In this document: positions 1-11,500 of the stretch, in pieces
Layout of the letters: each line of letters opens with the position of its first letter
Position numbering within the stretch: position 1 is the first letter of the stretch
NCBI GenBank assembly: GCA_001465935.1
Contig: LNKV01000027.1
Coordinates: 124,001-188,000, forward strand
Reading direction: 5' to 3'
Length of the DNA stretch: 64,000 nt
From: Clarireedia homoeocarpa
Taxonomy: Eukaryota > Ascomycota > Leotiomycetes > Helotiales > Rutstroemiaceae
The notes under the pieces: model-generated
Databases searched by the model: none
Told to the model about the DNA's origin: nothing
Seen by the model: the letters and a program-made list of their open reading frames with translations, nothing else
Made by a program: the position numbers and the translations under genes

Positions 1-525
1 ATGAACGATATGCTCAATATCACAGGTGCGCCTGCACGCCTGGGTGCTCTGCTCGATGAAATCAATACCGCTGTACCGGGTGTGACTACCGTTGTCGCGC
101 AACTTACACCTGCAGCAAACACCACGGTCGAGGCAGCCATTAAAAAATTCAATGCACAGATCCCAAAGGTCGTCTCATCCAAGGTTGCCGCTGGACAAAA
201 GGTCTCCGTAGTCAACATGATGGATTATGTTACCGTGAAAGACCTCCAGGATGGACTACATCCAACCGATCACGGGTATCAACAAATGGCGATAGCATGG
301 TTTAAAGGAATCCAACAGGTGCAAGCAAAGGGATGGGTCAAAGAGCCAACTCCGACGAATACGACAAGGGCGGTTACATTGGCGATCCAGACTTCTCTTT
401 CAACCGCCTCTAGCACGACTGTTCCCAGTGTGAAATCTTCATCTTCGCCCGGTTCGCGACTCAGTCCAGGATCGGGACACCTGGCAGCTATTTTGACACT
501 GCTTGGGTATTTAATGAGGGAATGA
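1..525 (+). CDS. SGNH/GDSL-type hydrolase, 3' part (5' end outside window)
   Basis: This is the C-terminal part of a secreted SGNH-family esterase or lipase. The first codons read MNDMLN, which fits the block III G-x-N-D motif, so the true start lies upstream of the window. The block V catalytic Asp-His pair is seen as DGLHPTDHGY near residue 85. After the catalytic domain comes a Ser/Thr/Pro-rich tail, and the last residues (GHLAAILTLLGYL) form a hydrophobic stretch after small residues. This is compatible with a GPI-anchor signal, but that is inference. Substrate unknown. The family call rests on the Asp-His block and the partial block III, because the nucleophile Ser block is not in the window. 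Confidence 0.8.
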   Translation: MNDMLNITGAPARLGALLDEINTAVPGVTTVVAQLTPAANTTVEAAIKKFNAQIPKVVSSKVAAGQKVSVVNMMDYVTVKDLQDGLHPTDHGYQQMAIAWFKGIQQVQAKGWVKEPTPTNTTRAVTLAIQTSLSTASSTTVPSVKSSSSPGSRLSPGSGHLAAILTLLGYLMRE

Positions 526-1807
526 GTGGGACCTCATTTGGTCCGCCATTCGACAACCATTTAATAGTGCCAATTTTAAGTCATGATCAAAGTCATCAAG
601 TCTCTGAATAGCTTATTCCGTCGTGCCGGGAGTCTCTTCTAGAACTTGCCCCTAGGGCAACAGGAACACACGCCACAGTGAGACCTCCATGTACCGCTAT
701 GAAACCAAATATGAGCCCAAATTGTCACTTCTCTAGAAGTGGCGTCACTTTTGGAGTTTTCACAGCCGCGAGTTACAATCCGATCCAATTTCAGTACTGG
801 GGACAGTTTCGCCGTAATGTAAACTTGGGGTGCTTTTCACGCGTCCTAGTCACTCGATAGGAATTGCTGAAGGAAGAGGAGGAAGTGCGCTCTGTGCACG
901 AACGCAATCCGTGTGATTTAGTACACATATACTTAATATTGTAGAACAAAATAAGACTTAAACCCCAAACATGCACAGTTTGCTCCAGCCCGGCTCCGCA
1001 TGCTCTTAGTTTCATCATCGAATTGACGTCTAGAAATGAGCTGCCTGTGTACGTATAGTTTTGGGGGCGTCCATCTATATTTTTTTGCTCGCGACCGCAG
1101 GAAGATGGAGGTGAAGATCGCCAACACACGCATTTCACTTCCTGGTGAAATATCCTGTTTTCCCCTGCAGACGTTGGTTCGGCATGGGGAGAAAAGTACC
1201 AGTAGGCTCTTCAAGCTGCGGAAATGGTTGATGGATAAATTGATGTTAGAAACATAAATCTGTTCGCGTAAGTTACTTAATCTGGCTTTAGACTGTAGAT
1301 AGAAGAGATGGATGGAATTTTGAATTGGGATGGACCGGATGGACGGTGGATCTGGCGGAGGTCGTCATTGTTATTTGACAAGTGATGTAACTCATTCCTA
1401 GATGTGAAGAAGGGGGGCCTCATAAGAGATGACACTCGACGCTGACGATTGAGTTACAAACACCTTGAGTATTTGGTAGCAGAAATGCTGGCACTAACTT
1501 GACAGCAGAGAGACAACTGTGCAAATAGAACACTAAGCATCATTCCTATTGTCCTGTTGAGAGGAATCATCTACATGGCTGACTATCTCTTCACATATAC
1601 TATGCCAGGAAGATATATTTCATGCGAACATCGCCAAAAGTGCGTAGCTCTGCCATCAGGCATCTAAATGTTATTCTTTTGCGTCTTCTGCCGCCTCGCA
1701 ACAGTGCCTCGACCTCGTGAGCAATGCCAAATGACAATTGTTATACACAGTAAACCCACTAGAGTTATTATCTGGGTGACGTGACTCAAAGAGTTGTCTT
1801 TATTTAG
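526..1807. other. Intergenic region, no gene recognised
   Basis: Several short ORFs occur on both strands, but none shows a domain, codon pattern or splice structure I can support. The only structured element is a diverged palindromic repeat copy near 676-764, listed separately. Confidence 0.6.
676..764 (-). repeat. Diverged copy of the 63-bp palindromic repeat
   Basis: The segment around 711-764 is the reverse complement of the 63-bp repeat present twice at 59010-59422, at roughly 85-90 percent identity by eye. It includes the core ccagaagtggcgtcactttt-like palindrome (here with ctagaagtggcgtcac). The outer end near 676 (gtgagac) is extended by inserted bases. This shows the repeat is dispersed and is not only a local duplication. 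Confidence 0.6.
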
Positions 1808-2722
1808 TCAAAGGCTCTGCTTGTCTCCAACGGGCGGTATTCTAGAATTCAGATATTGTTCCAGATCCTCAATTTCTAGTACATCTGCGGAATGCTCGAG
1901 GCCACTGAGAAATATTAGGACCCGTATCATCCTTTGTATAAAAATCAAGGAGATATACAGAAGAACTTACGGATACATCTTTAACTCAACATCAAATCCC
2001 TCCTCGCGCAAGACCTCAGCTGTCTTCCTTCCCCATTCCGGCCTTACGAGAGGATCAGCATCTCCATGTCCCATCCAGATCTTCGTCTGCTTGTTGTGCC
2101 CTCCAGTCTCGCCCAGGAATTCTTTGATCTTGTTGTGCAATAACAGGTAGCAACTCATGCCGAAGATACCTCCTAGTTGTGATGGAGCTGTAATGCCCGA
2201 GAAGATGGACATAGCACCTCCCTGAGAGAAGCCACCGAGAACAATGCGCTTGGAGTCAATCTTACTGTCTTCGATTTCGGACTTGATGAGAGAGTGGAAG
2301 TAGGCCTGCGAGCGGAGGATGCCTACTTCGTCTTGTGCGGCCTGGAGGTCGTTGAATGTTGTCTAGAAATTGTGAACGTCAGCATGCAATTGAGACATTA
2401 CGATGAGTCTGCAGATGCGTAAACGAACGGCAGTCTTAGGTCTTACAATGTCGTACCAGCCTGGCATCGCCATTCCGAAGTTCTGTGTTCCGTATGTTAG
2501 CATTTCTCTCTTCTCTACGATTGGTCAAGCACATACGACAGAGATTGGAATATTAGGCGCATTTGGGAAGATGAATTTAACTTCCTGGAATTTTTGTCGC
2601 CGGCGCCAGTTCTCTGCGAGGGATGCCCAGCCAGCGCCACTATCGCCAAGTCCATGAGCCATTATGACCGTCGCCGTGTGCTTGGTGACAGCCGGAATAA
2701 TAAGAGCAGTTGGTGGGGGCAT
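1808..2722 (-). CDS. APT1: Acyl-protein thioesterase 1 (carboxylesterase family)
   Basis: A serine hydrolase that removes palmitate from S-acylated proteins in the cytosol. There are four exons: 2537-2722, 2447-2482, 1971-2362 and 1808-1904. Their sum is 711 nt, giving 236 residues, which is normal for the family. Visible motifs are the oxyanion-side HGLGDSGAGW near residue 23, the nucleophile Ser in GGFSQGGAMS, the catalytic Asp in GHGDADPLV, and the catalytic His in GLEHSAD carried by the last exon. The small second exon encodes NFGMAMPGWYDI, a hallmark segment of the family. Splice sites are gtatgt/cag, gtaaga/tag and gtaagt/cag. The start MPPPTALIIP directly precedes the conserved core. 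It is divergent from the IVY1-like gene, with which it shares a promoter region of about 420 bp. Confidence 0.95.
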
Positions 2723-3144
2723 TCTGATCGGTGAGATCGTAGGGAAATTTCTTGAAATAGTTCGAACAGATCAAAGACTGGCGGTGAATTGTAAGATCGT
2801 TCCCAAAATCAATAAAATTCCGTAGATGAGATGATTTGAGGTTATTCGCGATTAGAGATGCGACCAAGCCCCTCCCCGCCTTATCGAGCGTAATTACTGG
2901 TCATACCCCTGCATTTTCTTATCAAGGGTCTCGAAGGTGCATATCACAAGTCAGTGCTTCAACAACGCACAAAATCAAACTAGTTTTCAGAGATTGCTGA
3001 AGCAACTCAGATGTTTCATACCTACCGGTTTGTGAGGGTGCCATAATACTAATACTTGTGCATTTTAACGCCGGACTGTCTGCGCAGAAGGTACTTCATC
3101 CAAAGTCCCACATCGGACCAAACAGCCAACGAAGCATACCGAAA
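2723..3144. promoter_or_regulatory. Divergent promoter region between APT1 and IVY1-like genes
   Basis: About 420 bp separate the two divergent start codons. No clear TATA box or operator-like repeat is visible. The assignment as a shared promoter follows only from gene orientation. Confidence 0.45.
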
Positions 3145-4611
3145 ATGGCGCCAGCAACCCCCCCTCGATCTCAATCTCCTGCTCAGCGTCCTCTACCCTC
3201 CTCCCCAACTTATTCGTACGCCTCCACACTTCCGCTTGCATCCACTTTTACGCTCCCGCCTCCGCCTGCTCCGCACCCACCTCACTCGATTCTCATGAAA
3301 TCCGACCTCGAAGCCTCTCAAATCGCCTACTCGGAACTTCTCACGACAGCCAAAAACTATAGACTTGCTCTCGCAGGGCTGAGCTCTTCCGCTTCCGCTT
3401 TCGGGGGCGCCTTGGAAGCATGCGCACGCTTAAAAGAGGCTCGGTCAGAGGCTCTTTCGGCACCGGGTGGAAATCTTAGCAATAGTTTTACAGCCAGTGG
3501 GAACTGTACGGGAGACAATCTCATGTCTGCCAGTGGTGTCCACCAGCTCATCGCGAACCACCAGCAGATCCTGTCAGAATGTGTATACCGCTCCTTCGAA
3601 GTGCCCTTGCTGCACGAGCTGGATAACTGGAGGCGGCATATTGAGGAAGAGGAGGTTGCATATCAGAAGGAGGTGAAGAACAGGAGCAAAGAGATTCGTA
3701 AGATGGAGAGAGAAGGCTTGAGGCTACATAAACAACGGAAGAGAGATGTGCGAGGATTTAGGGGACATCTAGTGGAACTGACGGGAAAGCTGGACGGCCT
3801 TACCACATTACATGGTGAACATGCAAGAGGCTTACTGCGGGATTGTCAAGAAGTCAGCATGAAAGTTGTCGAGTCCAGTTCATCCCTCGTTCGCGCTGAA
3901 GTCGATATCTTTGAGGCTCTTGCGCGGAAAGGATGGACTGGAGGCGGTCTCGAAGAGTTGCTGGAGCGGGGACAAGATCTCTTCTCGACGGAGCCATCTT
4001 CTCCAAACCCAGAAATAAGCAGTAGCCCATCAAAGATCTTCAGTATCTTACCACAGAAATCGATCCTCGTGGATTCTATTCATTCTCTAAATGACCAATC
4101 TGCGAACATTGGCCACAAGCGGAGCGATAGTCTTCTCGTCGACAACGATCATTACCAATCGCTAAACGCAGTTAAAGAACGCGATGCGGATTCTGGATCA
4201 CCTTTTAGCGAACGAGATACAAGAATTTTGAACCGGTCGAGAGGTGTACGACCATTCAGTCCAGAACCTGTAGATAGAAACTTCGATCCTTTAGAGTTGC
4301 CTCCTCCAATCCAGAGATCTACCTCCAGAGAAGAACAGATCGAACGATTTAGACTGGACGCCATGGGTAGCATCACGCCGGAGATCTTCAGAGACCGCAG
4401 TATCTCTGCACCGTCTGTGACAGAGTCACAAACTAAGGCTGAGAAAGGAATTGCGTCTCGAGACGACGCTTCTGAAGCAGAGAAAGATAGAGACGATAGA
4501 AGTGAGATATCGGAGGGAACGGTCCGGGGTGATGATTATGCACTCTCGTCAGCTGGAGACCTCGACGAACACACGGATGAAAGCAGCGATACTGACAGTC
4601 TCACTGTTTGA
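3145..4611 (+). CDS. IVY1: IVY1-like I-BAR phospholipid-binding protein
   Basis: A single-exon gene of 488 residues. Ivy1 of yeast is a vacuolar I-BAR protein that binds phosphoinositides, Ypt7 and Vps33 and acts in endosomal/vacuolar trafficking and TORC1 control. Here a Pro/Ser-rich N-terminus is followed by a helical BAR-like region at about residues 50-250. That region contains conserved stretches such as NHQQILSECVYRSFEVPLLH and a charged coiled coil (KNRSKEIRKMEREGLRLHK). The C-terminus is acidic, Ser-rich and probably disordered. I chose the ATG at 3145 (aaaATGGC, a good Kozak context). The frame is open upstream to 3058, but only from a non-ATG codon. The family call is from remembered family features, not an alignment. 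Confidence 0.85.
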   Translation: MAPATPPRSQSPAQRPLPSSPTYSYASTLPLASTFTLPPPPAPHPPHSILMKSDLEASQIAYSELLTTAKNYRLALAGLSSSASAFGGALEACARLKEARSEALSAPGGNLSNSFTASGNCTGDNLMSASGVHQLIANHQQILSECVYRSFEVPLLHELDNWRRHIEEEEVAYQKEVKNRSKEIRKMEREGLRLHKQRKRDVRGFRGHLVELTGKLDGLTTLHGEHARGLLRDCQEVSMKVVESSSSLVRAEVDIFEALARKGWTGGGLEELLERGQDLFSTEPSSPNPEISSSPSKIFSILPQKSILVDSIHSLNDQSANIGHKRSDSLLVDNDHYQSLNAVKERDADSGSPFSERDTRILNRSRGVRPFSPEPVDRNFDPLELPPPIQRSTSREEQIERFRLDAMGSITPEIFRDRSISAPSVTESQTKAEKGIASRDDASEAEKDRDDRSEISEGTVRGDDYALSSAGDLDEHTDESSDTDSLTV

Positions 4612-5105
4612 ACTGCGTTCCATTTCATCGCACGCGAGAATACCCTCTTGGTTCTTGGTATTCATGATCGTTTTCAGCACGTTAAATGATTACGAGGGGT
4701 ACACGGTTTTGGTTGGTAGGCTTGGGTTTGGTTAGGTTGGAGTTATAGTATGCATTTATTTTATGTACGGCACGAATTTGGAGGTTTTGGAGGTGCAGCA
4801 GGGTGTTTCTGCTGCCAGACTGATGAGACTGGAATAGAACGAGAGTATGAGAGATGGTGTTAGGTGGTTTATGTTTGATGATAGAATGACAAAATGGGAT
4901 TTTCGTATTGTATTTCTGACCGTTTCGATAGCCAAAACTCCTTTTCATTTGCCCTTCCATCTCCCTCCTTAGTGGTTGTCATTGATTACATTTCCCAACT
5001 TGCAGTCTTCGCCTGCGGGTATACTCCTCTTTCTCCGAAATCACCGCTTTATTCTACAAACACAGTAGTCTATGCTGGCTCAACACTTGAATTATCCAAT
5101 CGTCC
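4612..5105. other. Convergent 3' intergenic region
   Basis: This is the space between two converging genes (IVY1-like and NUP53-type). It contains only short ORFs without support and probably carries both 3' UTRs. No repeat is recognised. Confidence 0.6.
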
Positions 5106-6389
5106 TTATTCATCTTTATCCCCTCCTACAACGTCAAATATTCCCAACCACCAATCAATCCAATAGATTAGCCTCCAGTAGAAACTCGCCTTTAACCAGT
5201 CAAATTCCCCACTATCTGTTCTCGGCACTGAGTTACCAATGATATCAGTGCTGAACCAACTCAAAAACGGTGTGTTGGAAATAACTCGCTGAGTGAAAGA
5301 TTTCTGAGGGAGTAGTGCTTGCTCGGCGGGAAGAAGTTGGAGCTTCTGTGCTTGGGGTATCTTGCGGCAGTAGATGGATGGCGCTTCCTGAACCGTGGAC
5401 GTGGACGAAGAGACGGAGACAGGACCGAGAAGTGTGGATGAAGATAGAGTGCCGGTATCGAGCGTTTGTGTAGAAGTCCGCGAGCCTTCAGGCGAGATGC
5501 TCCTCTCACGATCGCGATCTTCGAATAAACTATTTCGACCAACTTGCGACATATTTGGGGTCGTCCAGGAACGGGAGAGCGCAGATTGTTGAGGTCGGCG
5601 GTCTCCTGATGGAATGAATGGCTCTGGGTTAAAGCGCAATTTCTTAGTAGCTTTCGTTCGGGTCGCGTTATTGGCTTCATGAACGGTCTCTCCAAGCTCA
5701 TCTTTCGCTGGTGGTGCGCCGCGGTAATATTCAGCGTGTATCATGTAACCAAGGATTACTTGTGGTGAAGCTTCAACAGCCATGTCGGCCGCTTCGGCCG
5801 ATTCAAAGGTGATCTTAATCCAGTGTTCTCCGCCTGCAAATCTCAAAGCCTTAGCCTTTTCTTCTAGGGTCATCGGACGTCTTCGCAGCGCTGCTTGATC
5901 GCGAAGATCGGCCTTGTATTTTCGTTGTTCGAGCGGAGGGTCCCGAGGATAATCTTCGCATACGTGCCCTCCGATTCTTTCGTACTCCCGAATTGCAGCC
6001 CATTGATGACTTGGCTTGAAGCCTCGTAGTATGACTTCTGTCGGCTCCTTGTGTACGAATCTTGGATGGGGGCCCGCATTCCCATCAATGCTTGCTAAGG
6101 TTGTGCTGGTCTGGAGATTCGATTGAGATAGCGAATGTGACAGAGAAGATTTACGTTGAGGCGACCCAGATTCCGTGATAGTCGTCGTTCTTGTCGCGAG
6201 ATAATTGGAGAATATGGCGTCGGCTGCCGCAATAGTTGGATCTTCTCGTTTCGCGGCTGGTGTGCCTGTTCTTGATCGTGATCGCCTTGTCGATTTTCCG
6301 AACGATCCTGTCTCTGGTACTGCTCTTCGTATCCTTGCTGCAGCCGGGTTCCCATCGTTGCTATCTTGATCAGAATAATAATTCTCCAT
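5106..6389 (-). CDS. NUP53: NUP53/NUP35-type nucleoporin with MPPN RRM fold
   Basis: A nuclear pore complex component of the inner ring. The atypical RRM (RRM_NUP35/MPPN) spans roughly residues 120-235, beginning at FVHKEPTEVILRGFKPSHQW and including GGEHWIKITFESAEAADMAV. The flanks are Ser-rich and disordered. The extreme C-terminus (FDWLKASFYWRLIYWIDWWL) is aromatic and amphipathic, as in the membrane-binding tail of yeast Nup53/Nup59. The start is uncertain. I favour the ATG at 6389 (aaaATGG), which begins MENYYSDQDSN. The frame is open to another ATG at 6482, and the intervening bases contain a donor-like gtaaga, so a 5' exon is possible. Length is 427 residues from the chosen start. Confidence 0.88.
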   Translation of the reverse strand: MENYYSDQDSNDGNPAAARIRRAVPETGSFGKSTRRSRSRTGTPAAKREDPTIAAADAIFSNYLATRTTTITESGSPQRKSSLSHSLSQSNLQTSTTLASIDGNAGPHPRFVHKEPTEVILRGFKPSHQWAAIREYERIGGHVCEDYPRDPPLEQRKYKADLRDQAALRRRPMTLEEKAKALRFAGGEHWIKITFESAEAADMAVEASPQVILGYMIHAEYYRGAPPAKDELGETVHEANNATRTKATKKLRFNPEPFIPSGDRRPQQSALSRSWTTPNMSQVGRNSLFEDRDRERSISPEGSRTSTQTLDTGTLSSSTLLGPVSVSSSTSTVQEAPSIYCRKIPQAQKLQLLPAEQALLPQKSFTQRVISNTPFLSWFSTDIIGNSVPRTDSGEFDWLKASFYWRLIYWIDWWLGIFDVVGGDKDE

Positions 6390-6795
6390 TTTGCGGAATC
6401 CAATGTTCTTACCCAGGGAAAAGCATAGCATAAGGTCTTCGTACTCCATCTTCGCCAATATAACACTCATCCTCTGGGACATTATGCAATATTAAGGGAG
6501 GCATGGTAGACTCGTATTGTAAGGCAAGGAATGTGAAAGGAATGTGAATGTCTTGGGTTGAAGGTTGGCTGGTGTATTGCTCCGACGCGACAAATCAAAA
6601 AATGAAGTTGTAAGGTCTCCCTACAGCAACGCATTCAAAATTTAGGAACTGCTGAGCAGGGATCAGGCATTACTCAGACGATAAAGTCCAAGCTTCGAGA
6701 CGCTAACGTCATTCTGCGACCCCAACTTTGAAGCTTCAAGCTCCTCTCTCGAACGACATTTCATAGGTGTCAATCGATTCAAGGACAGCGACAAG
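6390..6795. promoter_or_regulatory. Divergent promoter region, NUP53-type and FMP46-like genes
   Basis: About 400 bp lie between the two divergent starts. The region contains a possible N-terminal extension of the nucleoporin (up to 6482). No distinct regulatory motif is recognised. Confidence 0.4.
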
Positions 6796-7369
6796 ATGTT
6801 TAGATTCGTAAGTACAGCTCTGGCTCTCGTGGCGGCCGCTTCTACCATCTGTTTTTGCGGCTTTTCACCTCAAATAAAGTACAGTCACTTACTAGCCCTA
6901 CAGCACAAAACCCTCGATGTCATTACCCTCTTTCACAAAGCAAGCTCGCCAGCTTCCCTAAGAGTCCACACTCTTTTGAAGCAGGCATCTGCCAACGCGA
7001 GCGAGACTGCTACAATTGACCAGGCTGGCGATCACAGTGCCCAGACCCACCCAAAGAGAGACGAGTTCGAATTGGAGGTTACAGAAGCTGCACCAACACC
7101 AGATCAGCTCAAGAGCATTCTCGAATACTTAGGTCCATCTAAGGTGGGAACAATTGTTACGGGTGCCAAAGATGAAGCAGATGCTGTGCGCAAGATCAAA
7201 GCCAATGATGATAGCTTTGTGAGACCTGTCGTAAGTGTAATTGAAATTATTAATTGACGTCTTCTTTGCTAATGGATTGTAGACTGTTGATTGGAGTAAT
7301 GGGAAAGCAGTAGCTGGGGCCAACGAATCAGAGATCTTAAAGATGGTCAACGCCATTCCGAAAGACTAG
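6796..7369 (+). CDS. FMP46: FMP46-like putative mitochondrial redox protein (DUF1687)
   Basis: Three exons (6796-6807, 6904-7230, 7283-7369; 426 nt, 141 residues). Exon 1 encodes only MFRF. The first intron (gtaagt...ctacag) happens to be open in frame and would add a spurious hydrophobic segment if retained. The mature reading continues HKTLDVITLFHKASSPAS, then KRDEFELEVTEAAPT, and ends TVDWSNGKAVAG plus a short helix. This matches the layout of the FMP46 family, which has a thioredoxin-like fold and was found in the mitochondrial proteome. I see no cysteine in the spliced protein, so a thiol-redox role is not supported by this copy. Confidence 0.88.
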
Positions 7370-8502
7370 ATATTCTCTTGTAAATTTTCTTCGCGCATCA
7401 GTGCCAATACCACACGTTTTCTCCTCTCAAATCGGGGCTGCAATTCTTTGACTCTCTGTCAATACGGTCTAGCATTGTCATCGATGCAATATTTGAAGGT
7501 CTAAAAGGATATTTCCCACACCTATCAAACACTCATGAGAAGTTCAGCTGATCGTCAGCATCATCATCTACCTGGACGCGTCCGGGTGCACGGATTATTG
7601 CCAATTCAAAGAGAAGAGTGAGTTGTTTGGATTACGCTGGAACCTTTCTGAGTCCCCGACATGAATTTTGTCATTACGCTTTTGTAAATGTGCTCTCATG
7701 TATAATGTACAGTCTACATGGTGAACATTGCGACCAGCAACATCGCTGCTTTGCAGATCCAAATGAAAGGGGATTGACGTCGCTCAAGTATTCAGAGTTG
7801 CGCCGAAGAACTAAATGGTCTGAGACCTAAATCTCCCAAAAACACATTTACCTGAGCGTGGTAACTGCAAAAGAGTCATCTTGGAAAACGAGCAATATAC
7901 CTATTTCGAATGTGTTAATGTGGAAAAGGTCGACTACTGTTGTTGATTCACTTCATCTGAACAATATCTGAAATTCACTTACGAATTCTTGTCTATGCGA
8001 AAGAAACACCTTGCCCAATCTTTAAGCATCTTCGAAAGTGAATCATCTTCTCCATATGCCGTTTTCCAAATTACTCCCTGTTTCCCTTCTTTTCCCTCCT
8101 GTACAAACACAAGAGCTCTTTCCTTAAATAAAGCCAGTCTCTTCTGGTTCCGCCACTCCTCTTTCACCAATACTCAAACAGAACTTTGGACGTTAATCAA
8201 GACAGACATCAAGATCTGCTTCCTTTCTGTCTCGTCGTTGCTTAATCTTGTAACAGAAGACGGTTTCTTTCATCTCTGCTCGTGCTGAGCTTCATTCACT
8301 TGAGCTTCCTCTCAAGAATTGCTTTCCTCAAACAAGAGTAGACTATAGAAGCTCAACAACTCTTATTCGACAAATAGCTGGATCCGCAACCAGTTAATCG
8401 CCGCGCGAAGCAGTCCCAAATCACGAATACTATTGCAGACACTGAGCGCGACCATCCTCATATCTCGATTCTCTCTTCAGCTGATTGCAAACAATACGAG
8501 AA
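7370..8502. other. Intergenic region with pyrimidine-rich leader
   Basis: No gene is supported. The part from about 8040 to 8330 on the plus strand is rich in C/T tracts (ttcccttcttttccctcctg), as is common just upstream of transcription starts in filamentous fungi. It probably belongs to the promoter and 5' leader of the RRM gene that starts at 8503. Confidence 0.5.
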
Positions 8503-11500
8503 ATGGATCGGCACATCCCATGTTATCCTGTTCATCAGTCACCAAACCAGATGGCCCGACAAAGCTTCCAACACTCCCATGCAACGGGTCCAGTTTGGGC
8601 TGCTAGAGCGCCGCGACCACTATTGAAGGATGATGAAGCGCGATGGGATGTCGAAAATGTGCCAAATGCACCCGCACACATCTCCACTCATCGAGGACGT
8701 TTTCCTAAACGACCACCGACAATTAATCCAATCACCATCGTTCGTCATGATTTCAAGGTAGACATGAAACGAAAGGCGGCAAAGTTGAGAAAGGAGTTTC
8801 CAGAAATTATTCGGTTTGTAAAGAAGCCTACTGCCTGGGACGATCTATATCATTTATGGGATGCCGCTGATATACAAACGGAGAGCCCAAAATTTCTCTA
8901 CTATGTCTTACACTACATCGGGACTGAGAATGAGCAACTTGACAAGGAATCGGATGACCAGAAAGCGAAAGAAATTGATTCCTTTGCTGGCGAGTGGGTT
9001 GCTGAGAATAGAAGTAGCCTTTTGGATGTTGAATCGGGAAACCTTTACAATATTCTTTGCGCCGACGAAGATATCAGTGGGCTGACACCAGCTGAAAGAT
9101 CGATGCTCCAGACATCCTTGCATAAACACCACTCTATGTTGATTCGAAATACCACAAGCCCTTCCACTCTTCCGTGCCAGCAGATTGAGCCAATGCATAA
9201 TGTGCCCCAAAGCTCCTATGGCCCAAGTAGTTCTGCCAGTGCTACTCATACAAGAGCTTCTTCAGATCACGGCCAACATGCAAAACCAGCTTCTGATCGA
9301 CGCGCCATGCCACTTCCTGCACAAAGTCAATCTATGTCCAATTTAAAGCCTGAGCAATCTGCTGTCTCAGACGCTGCACAATCTGGACTGCAAGCATTTG
9401 ACAAGTTGATGGAAAGCGAACCCACCACAATATCATCTCAAGCTCCACCTGCAGACGGATCAGGAGAACTCACCCACAAGAACAGTAATATCGATGCACC
9501 TGTGAGTCAGCCTGGTAATAGAGTATCACCTGTTGAGAATTCGAGTAATCGGAGAACTTCCTGGACACGGCAATACGGACAGACTCAGCCAATCAGATCT
9601 GGGTCCCAAGACCATAAGCATGAGCCAACAGCTTTGTCAAGCAGCATTGTCCGAGACAGCCCCCCACGCAATTTACAGCAAGAGCCTATATACGTACATA
9701 ACACACATCGAGGTGTTGCTCCCAAGGTTGGAGATGAGCACAACAACACAACCCGCATAACCGATTCGACTGACACAAGAGGTACCCATGAAAGCACACA
9801 TACTCAAGCAGTTGTCCTTCACGATACTCTCGATTTTGGACCTATGGAGGGGGATCCCCATCTCCGAAAATCCAGGGAGCATTGCGTTTACGAATATGGA
9901 AATGGTCAGCCTGGGATAAAGGCTCCTTATGGCCGGACCCTCTTTGTATCCGGGCCCTCATGGGAGTCATTTGTTACGCATCAGGTCAAGGATCTTTTCT
10001 CCGAATGTGGACCGGTAGAATCAATTCGGTATTTACTCAAAGGAAAAAATACTCATGGCCCTATATTTATAACGTAAGGCGGGCAATAAAATTTATTTCC
10101 AATATTAATCACTAACAAAATTACAGCTTTGAGACCGACGTTTTGGAAGCTGCTATCAATCGATTTGATGGTTACACTATGTCCGACGGTTATCGGATTC
10201 TCGCAAAGTATCCCAGGAACGACACCAGAGATCGCTCAAGCAGTCAATCTAGCTTTGGTAGCTACAATGGAGGCGATGCGTCTAATTTGACTCCCAAGCC
10301 GGGATTTGTCAGTCGGTCGCAATCGCGAAGACCTTCTGTGTCTTTTCAACGTTCGAGATCTTCAAGTGGCGCAGGAGGACACAGGTATCTGAATGAACGT
10401 CAACTACCTCCTATGAATGATTACAGACACCTTCATCATGAGTTCTGTTCATCCAGTAATATGAACTCGCTTCATTACAAACCCGGCCAATACTCTCCAC
10501 AGGTTTTATCGGGGGAGCCATTTAGGTCGATGGTCTCAGAAGTCGTTCAACATGAAATGGGAATGTATCACTTTCAGCAACAGATGCCGATAGTATTAAG
10601 AAACAGTAGGCCTAACACTGTGAATAAAATACGTCGAGATGAATTATGTAGCCCCGGGAATCTCACTCCTCAAAAATGCAGCAATTCTCCAGGATCAGGG
10701 ATCAGTACTCCACGTGCTCCTAATAATTTCAAAGAAAATTCTCCATTAAAACGCAGGTAAGAAAGAGCCCAAAATTTTCATCTCACTATATTCGCTAACA
10801 TGAAGGTTGTGGTTGCTAGCGGCGCTCTACCTGCTTCGCCAGGAAAAGACATCAATAACGTTCAAACAAGCAAGCATATACGTCCAGGGTCTAGTAAAAA
10901 TACGTATGTCAACCCTTTTCGAGAGCGGCATGGAAAGAGTGCGCGCAACCGCTAACAAGCCGTCAGTTCTGTGCCTTCTGCTCCGCTGGCTAGTTTGGTT
11001 GAATCAAGTCCCAAAGCTGAAGTTGGTATTGCAATACGCGAGAAGCCTTTAGCCGATTCTCCTTCAACTACAGGCACCCTGAAGCTTGCTACTATTCAAC
11101 CAGATGACAATGTGGCTTGTTCTAACAATTTCATGGACTTAGAAGTTGAGAAACGTCTAGAGACATCAAACTCAGGTGACGCGCAATCGTTGGTGGCGTG
11201 TACTGATCATCAACGTCACACACAGGTTGATCACAGAGATACCAAAGGCTCTGAATCCGCTACTTCGCCTGGCCAGTCAAGAAATAAGAACACGGAAAAG
11301 CCAAAGAAAAATAAGAAGTTCGCGAATAAAATGGAGACTAGCAGAGAAACTAGTCCTAGTCCGACCCCAACCACTCTGTCTCCAACAGATACTGAATGCA
11401 CCACCTTAACAAGTGCAGGCAAGGCGATATCAACAGAACAGGCTCCGCATCCGAAACTCAGCGTTTCTTTCCTATCGCAAAGTGAAAATTGTTTTTCAGA

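Noticed and set aside
6808..6903. In-frame hydrophobic N-terminal segment of the FMP46-like protein
   Set aside because: It is bounded by gtaagt and ctacag, and its removal gives the family-typical MFRF-HKTLDV start, so it is an intron and not a membrane segment.
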